Of a stretch of 18,394 bases of DNA, positions 1 through 7,194 are shown in pieces; the stretch's first letter is position 1; each line of letters starts with the position of its first letter. The translations under genes were made by a program, and so were the position numbers. Below the pieces are notes generated by a model. The model did not search any database. It saw nothing but the letters and a program-made list of their open reading frames with translations, and had not been told where the DNA came from. Where the stretch lies: positions 1 through 18,394 of the forward strand of contig JAZNDZ010000092.1 in NCBI GenBank assembly GCA_045588345.1, in the 5' to 3' direction. The stretch comes from HGM04593 sp045588345. GTDB taxonomy: Bacteria; Bacteroidota; Bacteroidia; Bacteroidales; Bacteroidaceae.

Positions 1-1
1 G

Positions 2-166
2 AAGCACTATTCCACACTGCTTGGCGAGGCAATATCCTCAATTATCAACGTAAAGGAAGAGAGCGACATCGACAGCTTTTTGAGTGGCACACAAGGCACA
101 CTCTTCACCGAAGAGATACAAGGCCTTGATGATTTTGAATTGATTTGTTTTTTGGTAATAAAGTAA
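2..166 (+). CDS. C-terminal fragment of a probable helicase (5' end outside window)
   Basis: An open frame runs in from the left edge and ends at TAA (164-166), giving the last 54 residues of a protein whose start lies outside the window. The fragment contains SSIINVKEESDIDSFLSG and ends GLDDFELICFLVIK. This resembles the tail of the SNF2/DEAD-type helicases that, as I recall, sit immediately upstream of DUF4391 genes in Bacteroidetes restriction loci. No helicase motif is inside the window, so the helicase assignment rests on tail resemblance and gene order. Codon use and base composition match the restriction genes further right rather than the AT-rich gene that follows 7 bases later. If correct, it would be an extra ATP-dependent DNA translocase of the restriction locus. 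Confidence 0.55.
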   Translation, partial: KHYSTLLGEAISSIINVKEESDIDSFLSGTQGTLFTEEIQGLDDFELICFLVIK

Positions 167-173
167 TGCAGTA

Positions 174-839
174 ATGAACCTTCCAATATTATACCATGGG
201 ACGGATGCACGTTTAATAGAAATGTCAACAACATCTTTACGTTCGTATATTAAAGATTGTAACGAGGTCGTTGATTGTCTTTGGAGTATTTTAAAACCTT
301 ATAACGATATGGAATCTGTTGAGACTGTATTCAACGGTCAAACAGTTTACGTTGAAAGACAAAAGATTCGGAGATATGAGGAAGTGCTAAATAATTATTC
401 AGCTGGTTTATGTGCCAATATAGTGGGAAGGATGTATATGTTACAGGCACGCGAGAAAGGAAATGGTTTATACCAATATGGCAGTCTTTATTTCACATCT
501 TTCAAATATAAAGCATATAATTATGCATTATATTCATTTGGTGGTGGTGAAATTGGTACTACTGCATATCGTATGATACAAGCTGTTGAAGCATTGTGTT
601 TGAGTTCGTGGAAGACCAATGATAATATAGTAAGTGCTATTGAAAATATTAAATCATTTGCTGAATCAGAAAGTAAACCTGTGATAATACCAGTTGAAAA
701 TATAGATATTAAATTCCTTTATGACGAAAATGGGAATATGCTAAATTTAAGTGATACAGATATGTTACCTCAAGATTTTCGATATACAAAGGAACATATA
801 TTCTCGCTTGAAAATGCAGAATACTTAATAACAAAATAA
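174..839 (+). CDS. Putative ADP-ribosyltransferase-fold protein, 221 aa
   Basis: I do not know a named family for this protein. Near its N-terminus it has LYHGT (residues 6-10), then GSLYFTSFKYKAYNYA (103-118) and, close to the C-terminus, NAEYLIT (214-220). The spacing and form of these three elements resemble the H-Y-E catalytic layout of PARP/DUF3990/Tpt1-type ADP-ribosyltransferases: candidate H8, Y106 and E216. No signal peptide or membrane segment is visible, so it should be cytosolic. The gene starts 7 bases after the upstream helicase fragment ends, and the next gene starts 3 bases after its stop. It is AT-rich (661-720 is about 27% GC) compared with both flanking genes, suggesting later acquisition. 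If the fold is right, it could modify a host or phage target using NAD, as many defence effectors do. Activity and target are unknown, and no obvious antitoxin is adjacent. Confidence 0.6.
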   Translation: MNLPILYHGTDARLIEMSTTSLRSYIKDCNEVVDCLWSILKPYNDMESVETVFNGQTVYVERQKIRRYEEVLNNYSAGLCANIVGRMYMLQAREKGNGLYQYGSLYFTSFKYKAYNYALYSFGGGEIGTTAYRMIQAVEALCLSSWKTNDNIVSAIENIKSFAESESKPVIIPVENIDIKFLYDENGNMLNLSDTDMLPQDFRYTKEHIFSLENAEYLITK

Positions 840-842
840 CCA

Positions 843-1442
843 ATGTACGGCCTACCGCAACGAACCGAAATAAACAAGCCACTTCATAAGACAAAAGTCT
901 TTGAAAAATTCGACTTGACAGCGTCGCAACGAGATAGTTTCGATGCCGACATAAGCCGTATGTTTATCACCCACGTTGTTGCCGAAAGCACCATACCCAC
1001 AATAAAGGCCGGAAATGAAATTGCCGACTTCTACATCATAGAAGTAACACTCAAACGGCGAGAATACGCCCCAAAGAACATTGAACTGTTGGCAAAGTTC
1101 ATACCCCGGAAAATTCTCTTTGTACTGCACTTTGAAGAAAAGGCACAATTCGCAATCCACCATACCAAACTAATATGCAGTGAGTGGCAACAGCGCGATA
1201 CGCTCAATGTTCCACTTGCAGGCCTTGACCTCTATGCCGTTTGGGAAAACATCGTTGCCACCATTGGCTCAATCACCGTACAAGAGGGCAACACCCTAAC
1301 AGAGCAGATTGCCATAGATGATGAACGTGCCAAATTAATAAAACAGATAGAACTATTAGAGAAGAAAGCACGCTCCGAGAAACAACCTCGCAAGAAATTG
1401 GAGTTATTTGAGAAATTGAAAGATTTGAAAAAGAAAATATAA
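843..1442 (+). CDS. DUF4391 domain-containing protein, 199 aa
   Basis: The opening (MYGLPQRTEINKPLHK), the FDADISR segment near residue 34, and the later IHHTKL and GLDLYAVWENIV segments match the DUF4391 family, which is found mainly in restriction-modification and other defence loci beside helicase and methyltransferase genes. The biochemical role is not known. The main domain covers about residues 1-145. From about residue 155 to the end the protein is rich in Lys, Glu and Leu with heptad-like spacing and is probably a coiled coil, which suggests oligomerisation or docking to another subunit. GC content (about 52% at 1201-1260) resembles mod and res rather than the AT-rich neighbours. The next gene begins 1 base after the stop, so the two are almost certainly co-transcribed. 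Confidence 0.88.
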   Translation: MYGLPQRTEINKPLHKTKVFEKFDLTASQRDSFDADISRMFITHVVAESTIPTIKAGNEIADFYIIEVTLKRREYAPKNIELLAKFIPRKILFVLHFEEKAQFAIHHTKLICSEWQQRDTLNVPLAGLDLYAVWENIVATIGSITVQEGNTLTEQIAIDDERAKLIKQIELLEKKARSEKQPRKKLELFEKLKDLKKKI

Positions 1443-1443
1443 T

Positions 1444-1752
1444 ATGCACAAGATTGTACTAAATGATAATTGTAAAAGATTACTTGGAGAAATTAAAAAT
1501 GACTCTTATTGCGATAGCCTTAAATCTGATCTCGAAGATCTAAATCTTCTTAAAACTTTGGGGCTTATAAGAGCTGTTGCAACAAATACAGGATTTGTTG
1601 TTACTGGGTTGACAGAAGAAGGTAGAGCATATTTACACAGCAACCCAACTCTTAAGAATCCCTCGATTTGGGATGATAAGAAGTATTGGATAAATACGGC
1701 AATATCAGTACTTGCACTTATAGTAGCAATTATAGCACTTTTTAAAGATTAA
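1444..1752 (+). CDS. Small winged-helix-like protein with C-terminal membrane anchor, 102 aa
   Basis: I do not recognise a named family. Residues 1-65 are predominantly helical and end in LGLI, a short variable turn, VVTGLTEEGRAYL: the usual recognition-helix and wing pattern of small winged-helix domains (LTeeGraYL is common in PadR/MarR-like folds). A linker follows, then a single hydrophobic stretch from about residue 83 to 100 (INTAISVLALIVAIIALF) before KD at the end, which should be a C-terminal transmembrane anchor. A winged helix tied to the membrane could sense or scaffold rather than regulate DNA directly. The gene starts 1 base after DUF4391 and is followed by a 7-base gap, so it lies within the same operon. 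It is AT-rich and probably part of a three-gene cargo block with the next two genes. Confidence 0.65.
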   Translation: MHKIVLNDNCKRLLGEIKNDSYCDSLKSDLEDLNLLKTLGLIRAVATNTGFVVTGLTEEGRAYLHSNPTLKNPSIWDDKKYWINTAISVLALIVAIIALFKD

Positions 1753-1759
1753 CATTATT

Positions 1760-2107
1760 ATGGATTTAAAGGAGTTTACAAAGCAAGCATTGATACAGAT
1801 TGTCGAAGGTTCTTCAGATGCTAATGAAGAATTAGCTGCTCATGGGGCATATATTCCGTACTCAAATATCGGAAATACTAAATCAGCGTACTCATATGAC
1901 GAAAATAGAGTCGCAAGACTTATTGTCGATGTTGATTTCGATGTCGCAATAACAGCTACTGAAACAGAAAGTGCAAATGGTGGTGCGAGTTTGAAAGTTG
2001 CATCCTTACTAAACATTGGTGGTTGCGGAGAAAATAAAATAGAGAATCAAACGATAAGTAGAATTAAATATACATTGCCATTAGTCTTGGCTAAAAAAGA
2101 ACAATAA
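1760..2107 (+). CDS. Small trypco2-like beta-rich protein, 115 aa
   Basis: The opening MDLKEFTKQALIQIVEG and the strands VDVDFDVAITATETE (56-70), SLKVASLLNIGGCG (77-90) and SRIKYTLPLVL (100-110) follow the pattern of a widespread small family: an N-terminal helix, then FDVAvT, then a glycine-rich strand, then sRIkFslPv. It resembles the trypsin-co-occurring domain 2 (trypco2) found near peptidases and NTPases in bacterial conflict systems. The similarity is from memory and by eye. No catalytic residues, signal peptide or membrane segment are visible, so a binding or adaptor role is more likely than an enzymatic one. It lies between two membrane-anchored proteins, with a 7-base gap before and a 17-base gap after. 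No trypsin-like peptidase, the usual trypco2 partner, is encoded in the window. Confidence 0.6.
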   Translation: MDLKEFTKQALIQIVEGSSDANEELAAHGAYIPYSNIGNTKSAYSYDENRVARLIVDVDFDVAITATETESANGGASLKVASLLNIGGCGENKIENQTISRIKYTLPLVLAKKEQ

Positions 2108-2124
2108 ATTAAGAAATACATTCT

Positions 2125-2751
2125 ATGAAAACAAGAGACATAGTAATTATAACTTTATGTACTGTAGCAGCATTGGTCTGTATAGCACTAACATTTTGGG
2201 GTAATCTTAAGAATGATGGTATATTGACTACCGATTCTTATATTGGCGTTATTGCAACATTGATAGGTGTTTGTGCTACAATTGTTGTCGGTTTCCAAAT
2301 TGCGAGTTTTGTTAAGATACATGAAACTGAAAAACAAATTAAGGAGGTAAAAACGGAACGAGATAATATGCAAAAAGAGAAAGAGCAATTTCTTAGAGAG
2401 ATAAAAATTGTTGAAGATGAACTCTCTAATGCTTTTGTTATGTTATCTAAAGTTAGCAAAAATACATATACAAAGATCCTTGCTCAAATACTATCAATTA
2501 GGTGTTCCAATATTAGCAAAGAAGCTGATGTTACTCTACTACGTTATCAAATTCTATCCAAATCAATTAAAAAAGCGCAAGAAGATAATGAACTTAGTGA
2601 AATAAAGAAGGTCTCTTTGTTTGTTGATAAGTTAAAGTTTGTTGATGTTCCCAAAAATATAGAACATTATACAGAAATAATGAAATTGCACCTGGAAATT
2701 ATTGAAACTCTTGAAAAATATAAAGTTGAGAACAAAGAAATACATAACTAA
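2125..2751 (+). CDS. Two-TM membrane protein with cytosolic coiled coil, 208 aa
   Basis: The family is not recognised. Two hydrophobic segments are visible, about residues 6-25 (IVIITLCTVAALVCIALTFW) and 39-62 (YIGVIATLIGVCATIVVGFQ and following), making an N-terminal hairpin in the inner membrane. A strongly charged coiled coil follows from about residue 66 to 105 (EKQIKEVKTERDNMQKEKEQ and onward), and the remaining 100 residues are helical and probably cytosolic. The layout recalls a membrane sensor or anchor that oligomerises through its coiled coil. It is AT-rich (2581-2640 is about 27% GC). It stops 8 bases before the mod start codon, so the cargo block runs directly into the methylase gene. 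A function linked to the two small upstream proteins is plausible but unproven. Confidence 0.65.
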   Translation: MKTRDIVIITLCTVAALVCIALTFWGNLKNDGILTTDSYIGVIATLIGVCATIVVGFQIASFVKIHETEKQIKEVKTERDNMQKEKEQFLREIKIVEDELSNAFVMLSKVSKNTYTKILAQILSIRCSNISKEADVTLLRYQILSKSIKKAQEDNELSEIKKVSLFVDKLKFVDVPKNIEHYTEIMKLHLEIIETLEKYKVENKEIHN

Positions 2752-2759
2752 TCTAATAT

Positions 2760-4820
2760 ATGGAAAAACTCAAAATGCAGACTGCGGATATGGCAGATCG
2801 AAATATCGAGATGTTGGGGCAAATGTTCCCGAACTGCTTGACCGAGACCATCAATGCCGATGGCAAGACCGTGCGTGCTATCGACTTCGATAAGTTGCGT
2901 CAGGAGTTGGCGTGCGAGGTTGTCGATGGTGCTGATGAGCGTTATCAATTCACTTGGCCAGACAAGCGTAATGCAATCCGCTTGGCTAATGCCCCTACGA
3001 ACAAGACCCTGCGTCCTTGCCGTGAGGAGAGTGTGGATTTCGATAATACCGAGAACCTCTATATTGAGGGCGACAACTTGGAGGTGTTGAAGTTGCTTCG
3101 TGAGAACTATTTGGGTAAGGTCAAGATGATTTATATCGACCCGCCATATAACACAGGTAACGACTTTGTCTATAACGATGATTTTGCAAAGAGCAAGGCT
3201 GAGTTTGAGGCACAGAGCGGTTTGTTTGACGAGGAGAGCAATCGTATGGCAGACCCTATGGTGCAGAATACCGAGAGCAATGGCCGTTTCCATACCGATT
3301 GGCTCAATATGATTTATCCTCGCCTTAAAATAGCCAAAGACCTTCTTGCTGATGATGGTGTAATCTTTATCTCGATTGATGACAATGAAGTAGATAACTT
3401 AAGAAAGATTTGTAATGAAGTATTTGGAGATGTGAATTTTGTTGCCCAGATAATATGGCAGAAAATACACAGCATAAAAAATGACGCAAAGTTCTTCTCT
3501 GATAATCACGAGTATGCCCTTTTATATGCAAGAGACAAATCGAATTATCAAGTACAATTATTGCCCCGAACAGCATCAATGAATGAACGATACAAAAATC
3601 CTGATAACGACCCAAGAGGTGCTTGGCAATCGGGGGATTTAGTTGCAAGTGGAGAACGAAGTGCAGGACATTTTATCGTAACAAGCCCAAAAACAGGTAA
3701 GCAATTCGATGTACCACAAGGCAAACATTGGGTGTATTCTGAAGCGAATCTCAAATCAATGGTTAAAGATAATCGTATTTGGTTTGGAGAAGACGGAAAT
3801 TCATTCCCAAGAAAAAAGCGATTTCTCACCGAAGTACAGGATGGTCAAACTCCAAGTACAATATGGTTAAGTGAAGAGGTAGGGCATAATCAATCTGCGA
3901 CACGAGAAGTTAAATTGTTATTTGAAGACAATAAGTATTTTGACTTTCCGAAACCCGTAGATTACATACGACAAATGTTACAGGTTGCATCACTAAAAGA
4001 TTCTCTCATTCTTGATTTCTTTTCTGGTTCGGCAACTACAGCACACGCTGTAATGCAGTTAAATGCCGAGGACGGCGGTAATCGCCGCTTTATTATGGTG
4101 CAGTTACCCGAAGTTACAGACGAAAAGAGCGAGGCACGCAAGGCTGGTTACAAGAATATCTGCGAAATAGGCAAAGAGCGTATCCGTCGTGCAGGGAAGA
4201 AAATAAGTGATGATATTCAAGATAAAATACAAACACTCGGATTTACCATTAATTCACTATTAAATGCCAAACCATCTGCAACCGTTGCGATGTTGCCAAA
4301 ACAAGAGCAAGAGGCTATTGCAAAGAAGATTTACAATGAGCAGATTCTTCCTAAGATGAAGGAGAAAGAGCAACTTGAATTAAGATTAGCAAAATTGGAT
4401 ACAGGCTTCCGTGTATTGAAACTCGATACATCCAATATGAAGGATGTTTATTACACTCCTGCCGAAACACCTATTCAACAGACACTTGGGTTTGAAGAAT
4501 TGGTGGATAACATCAAGTGGAACGAGGGACGTACTCCCGAAGACTTGCTATTCCAAGTATTACCCGAATGTAACTTGCCCTTGTCGAGCAAGATTGAAGA
4601 ACGAGAGATACACGGAAAGAAGGTATTTATAGTGGAGGATGGCTACTTGATGGCTTGCTTCGACAAGGATATCAACGAGTCTGTAATCACCGCGATAGCA
4701 AAAGAGAAACCATATTACTTTGTGATGTGTGACCGCTCGATAGCAACAGACAATGTTGCAGACAATTTCGACCAAATATTCAACGCATATAGTAAGGAGA
4801 CAATAAGGAGAATATTGTAA
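2760..4820 (+). CDS. mod: Type III restriction-modification methyltransferase (Mod), 686 aa
   Basis: This is the DNA adenine N6-methyltransferase and specificity subunit of a type III system. It transfers methyl from S-adenosylmethionine to one strand of a short asymmetric site, and it is needed by Res for cleavage. The catalytic motif IV DPPYNTG is at 127-133, and the AdoMet-binding motif I equivalent (LDFFSGSATTAHA) is at 418-430. This is the beta-class order expected of Mod proteins. FDFPKPVDYI (394-403) precedes motif I, as usual in the family. The target-recognition region should lie at about 230-390. Length is typical (EcoP15I Mod is about 644 aa). The protein appears intact. Its middle third (about 3,330-4,050) is clearly more AT-rich than both ends, which suggests the target-recognition part was exchanged by recombination. 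Met6 is a possible alternative start. Confidence 0.96.
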   Translation: MEKLKMQTADMADRNIEMLGQMFPNCLTETINADGKTVRAIDFDKLRQELACEVVDGADERYQFTWPDKRNAIRLANAPTNKTLRPCREESVDFDNTENLYIEGDNLEVLKLLRENYLGKVKMIYIDPPYNTGNDFVYNDDFAKSKAEFEAQSGLFDEESNRMADPMVQNTESNGRFHTDWLNMIYPRLKIAKDLLADDGVIFISIDDNEVDNLRKICNEVFGDVNFVAQIIWQKIHSIKNDAKFFSDNHEYALLYARDKSNYQVQLLPRTASMNERYKNPDNDPRGAWQSGDLVASGERSAGHFIVTSPKTGKQFDVPQGKHWVYSEANLKSMVKDNRIWFGEDGNSFPRKKRFLTEVQDGQTPSTIWLSEEVGHNQSATREVKLLFEDNKYFDFPKPVDYIRQMLQVASLKDSLILDFFSGSATTAHAVMQLNAEDGGNRRFIMVQLPEVTDEKSEARKAGYKNICEIGKERIRRAGKKISDDIQDKIQTLGFTINSLLNAKPSATVAMLPKQEQEAIAKKIYNEQILPKMKEKEQLELRLAKLDTGFRVLKLDTSNMKDVYYTPAETPIQQTLGFEELVDNIKWNEGRTPEDLLFQVLPECNLPLSSKIEEREIHGKKVFIVEDGYLMACFDKDINESVITAIAKEKPYYFVMCDRSIATDNVADNFDQIFNAYSKETIRRIL

Positions 4821-4831
4821 ATAAAAGCATT

Positions 4832-5731
4832 ATGGAAATGTTATATACAGAACGTAATAATCTACGTATGACATCTGCTAAAACATCAAATATTAGCAGG
4901 GATATGTATGCACTATTACTAGGCGTGTGTAATAAATATATACCTAATATGGTTGAGTGTTTTCCTGATTATTGCCCAGATAATTCAACAATTATTTGTG
5001 GTGTTAATATGGATATGTTCAGCAATACTTTGAAATTTCGTGTTCCTGATTTATATTATGACTATTCTGGCATTGTTGTAGCTCCATATAATGATGATTA
5101 TAATCAATACGCTCTTTTAGATTATATTGAATATATAGGAAAGAATATTAAGGATTATAGAGAATATGACTACCATTCTTTCTTCCAGCATCATCATATC
5201 AAGTTGTTAGAATCGGCAACTATAAAACAGGAGTATAAGGGTGAAATCAATAAAATTTTCGAATTAACAGGATTGTTGTATCGGCTTAATGATAGTTGTG
5301 AGGTTGAAAGGATTACTAACGTTGATGAACAAATAGAGGCTGAAATATCTAATATCAAATCAGTAAAAGAATTAGGATTAAAGGAACTTTTATTGGAGTC
5401 AATACAATTATACAAGAATCCTCGTCCTGAATTTCATAGATTAGCGACTGAAAAAATTTGGAATGCTCTTGAGCGAGTTAAAACTATATTTTTAGCTACA
5501 ACTTCTAATAAGAAACAATCGGTAGAAACACTGATTAAGATTATGGCAAATGCTGATACGGATTATATAGCTTTATTAAATGCTGAATTTGAAACACTGA
5601 CTAAATTGGGGAATAATTATAGGATTCGTCATCATGAAATAGATAAAAAAGAAATAACTGATATGAGATATTATGACTATTTCTATAATAGGTGCTTTTC
5701 GCTTATTGCATTGGCTATAAAATTTGTATGA
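4832..5731 (+). CDS. Defence-associated protein with HEPN-like C-terminal region, 299 aa
   Basis: No named family is assigned. The N-terminal half has MYALLLGVCNKYI (25-37), an FRVPDLYYDYSGIV segment (69-82) and YALLDYIEYIGKNIKD (93-108). The C-terminal part is helical, with LKELLLESIQLYKNP (183-197), EKIWNALERVKTIF (207-220), EFETLTKLGNNYRIRHHE (252-269) and a final helix ending LIALAIKFV. The ALER helix and the RIRHHE motif recall HEPN domains, many of which are RNases or RNA-binding modules in abortive-infection and toxin systems. The Arg-to-His spacing is shorter than the classical R-x4-6-H, so catalysis is uncertain. The gene begins 11 bases after mod and is very AT-rich (5101-5160 about 22% GC). 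An AbiJ-type gene follows 74 bases later, suggesting a paired or sequentially inserted Abi block. Confidence 0.6.
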   Translation: MEMLYTERNNLRMTSAKTSNISRDMYALLLGVCNKYIPNMVECFPDYCPDNSTIICGVNMDMFSNTLKFRVPDLYYDYSGIVVAPYNDDYNQYALLDYIEYIGKNIKDYREYDYHSFFQHHHIKLLESATIKQEYKGEINKIFELTGLLYRLNDSCEVERITNVDEQIEAEISNIKSVKELGLKELLLESIQLYKNPRPEFHRLATEKIWNALERVKTIFLATTSNKKQSVETLIKIMANADTDYIALLNAEFETLTKLGNNYRIRHHEIDKKEITDMRYYDYFYNRCFSLIALAIKFV

Positions 5732-5805
5732 AATAAGTTCCTATTGCTACATATAATGTAATATCACATATTTTTAATGCAATGAAACTGTTAAAAATAT
5801 TGTAA

Positions 5806-7194
5806 ATGAGTAAAAGGATTACAGACATAACTCGGAAAGATATTTTTATCCTTCTCATAGAAGGGTATATTGATGATTCTATCTCTATATTCGATGGTAT
5901 CGGAGAAAGAATTACGTACGCATATAATGGAGGCATTACAGAATTGGACTTTTTGAATGAATTATATAATTTAAAGAGCCTGCCAAGTAAAGATAGCAGA
6001 TATAACAATGCATACGATGATATATATCAACATACAGTAAATAACAATGACTGGAATTTTGGGTGGGTGTTCTATGATTCACGCTTTAATTTGAAAGGTT
6101 GTGAAGATGAAGAATTGTTAAAATTTATTTGTAGGATATTTCACCCGATTGTTCGTAATGAAAATGGCTGTTGGAAAGGACTATTTGAAAGAATTCAAAT
6201 ATTGTTACATTCTGATGGTTATGAGTTATATGTTGCGGAGAGAATTTCCGATAGAGAGGTTTACTTGTGGAGAGAGTTGACAGATTTAGAAATTGCAAAT
6301 AATAAATTTATACCATTCTCACAAAGGTATAAAAAATGTTCATTACAAATACCAAGTATAAGTATCAATAAACGAAAAGCATTAGTTGAATTAATGCATA
6401 GTTTAGAAGAACGGTTGTCTATTACAGATGATACTGGATGGAATTATTATAGAGATTCTTGTGAGGTTGTAATGGACTCAATAAAAGAATTTTATACACC
6501 AAAGGCATTTAATGATAAAGACAAATACGTTGAAGAATGTAATTTCGATGCATTTGTAATGCATACTTCTCCTAAATTCGTTTTTGATGTAATAGAATTC
6601 TTTTCCCTATTTAACAATACTAATTTTGAGAATGAAATAAATACGATTCTTTCAGAATATGATTATAAACTTGCAGATAGAAAAATGATGATTGTGCAAG
6701 CACAAATTAATCCTTATCTTGTACAACCTATTAAAAAGGCATTCTCAAGCGAGTATATTAATGAACAAATAAAAACAATGCTTGATTCACAAAGCGAGAA
6801 TCCAACAGAATCAATTGGTAAGGCAAAAGAATTAATAGAAAGTTGTTGTAAAACAATATTAGAAGAAAGAAGTGTAGAAATTGATAAAAAGTGGGACATC
6901 GTAAGGTTGGTTGATGAAACCGTGAAATTATTAAAAATTACGCCCCGTGATATACCCGATAATGTACCAGAATCCGTTGCCATTAAGACAATACTTGGTA
7001 ATCTCAAAAATATCGCAGTAAACATTGCAACATTAAGAAATGCTTATGGTAGTGGGCATGGTAAAAGCGCGTCGTATAAAGGACTGGAAGAAAGACATGC
7101 AAAATTAGCTGTAGGAAGTAGTATTACATTGGTTAATTTTTTATGGGACTCGCATTTGAGAATGTTGAAAAAGAATGACTGTACAATCGTATGA
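5806..7194 (+). CDS. AbiJ-type abortive infection protein: AbiJ-NTD3-like domain plus Abi C-terminal HEPN-like domain, 462 aa
   Basis: Residues about 4-155 match the AbiJ N-terminal domain 3 pattern: ITDITRKDIF, DFLNELYNLKSLPSKDSR (48-65), DDIYQHTVNNNDW (71-83) and FHPIVRNENG (112-121). Residues about 335-450 match the abortive-infection C-terminal family: AKELIESCCKTIL (340-352), TLRNAYGSGHGK (409-420) and EERHAKLAVGSS (428-439). The R411-N...H418 spacing (R-x6-H) fits the HEPN RNase signature, so the likely action is RNA cleavage that halts infected cells. The region between (about 190-300) is helical and may be a sensor or autoinhibitory part. The protein has no signal peptide or membrane segment. 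The gene is AT-rich, and its stop overlaps the start of the RhuM gene as ATGA, so the two are translationally coupled. The trigger is unknown. Confidence 0.85.
   Translation: MSKRITDITRKDIFILLIEGYIDDSISIFDGIGERITYAYNGGITELDFLNELYNLKSLPSKDSRYNNAYDDIYQHTVNNNDWNFGWVFYDSRFNLKGCEDEELLKFICRIFHPIVRNENGCWKGLFERIQILLHSDGYELYVAERISDREVYLWRELTDLEIANNKFIPFSQRYKKCSLQIPSISINKRKALVELMHSLEERLSITDDTGWNYYRDSCEVVMDSIKEFYTPKAFNDKDKYVEECNFDAFVMHTSPKFVFDVIEFFSLFNNTNFENEINTILSEYDYKLADRKMMIVQAQINPYLVQPIKKAFSSEYINEQIKTMLDSQSENPTESIGKAKELIESCCKTILEERSVEIDKKWDIVRLVDETVKLLKITPRDIPDNVPESVAIKTILGNLKNIAVNIATLRNAYGSGHGKSASYKGLEERHAKLAVGSSITLVNFLWDSHLRMLKKNDCTIV

Noticed and set aside
162..176. Direct repeat AGTAATG twice, possible insertion-site duplication
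   Set aside because: Only seven bases long, adjacent copies, and they simply span the stop and start codons; no matching copy was seen at the far end of the gene.
2748..3293. - strand open frame of 181 codons over the start of mod
   Set aside because: It is antisense to a well-supported methyltransferase and its translation is low-complexity Leu/Ile/His-rich without motifs.
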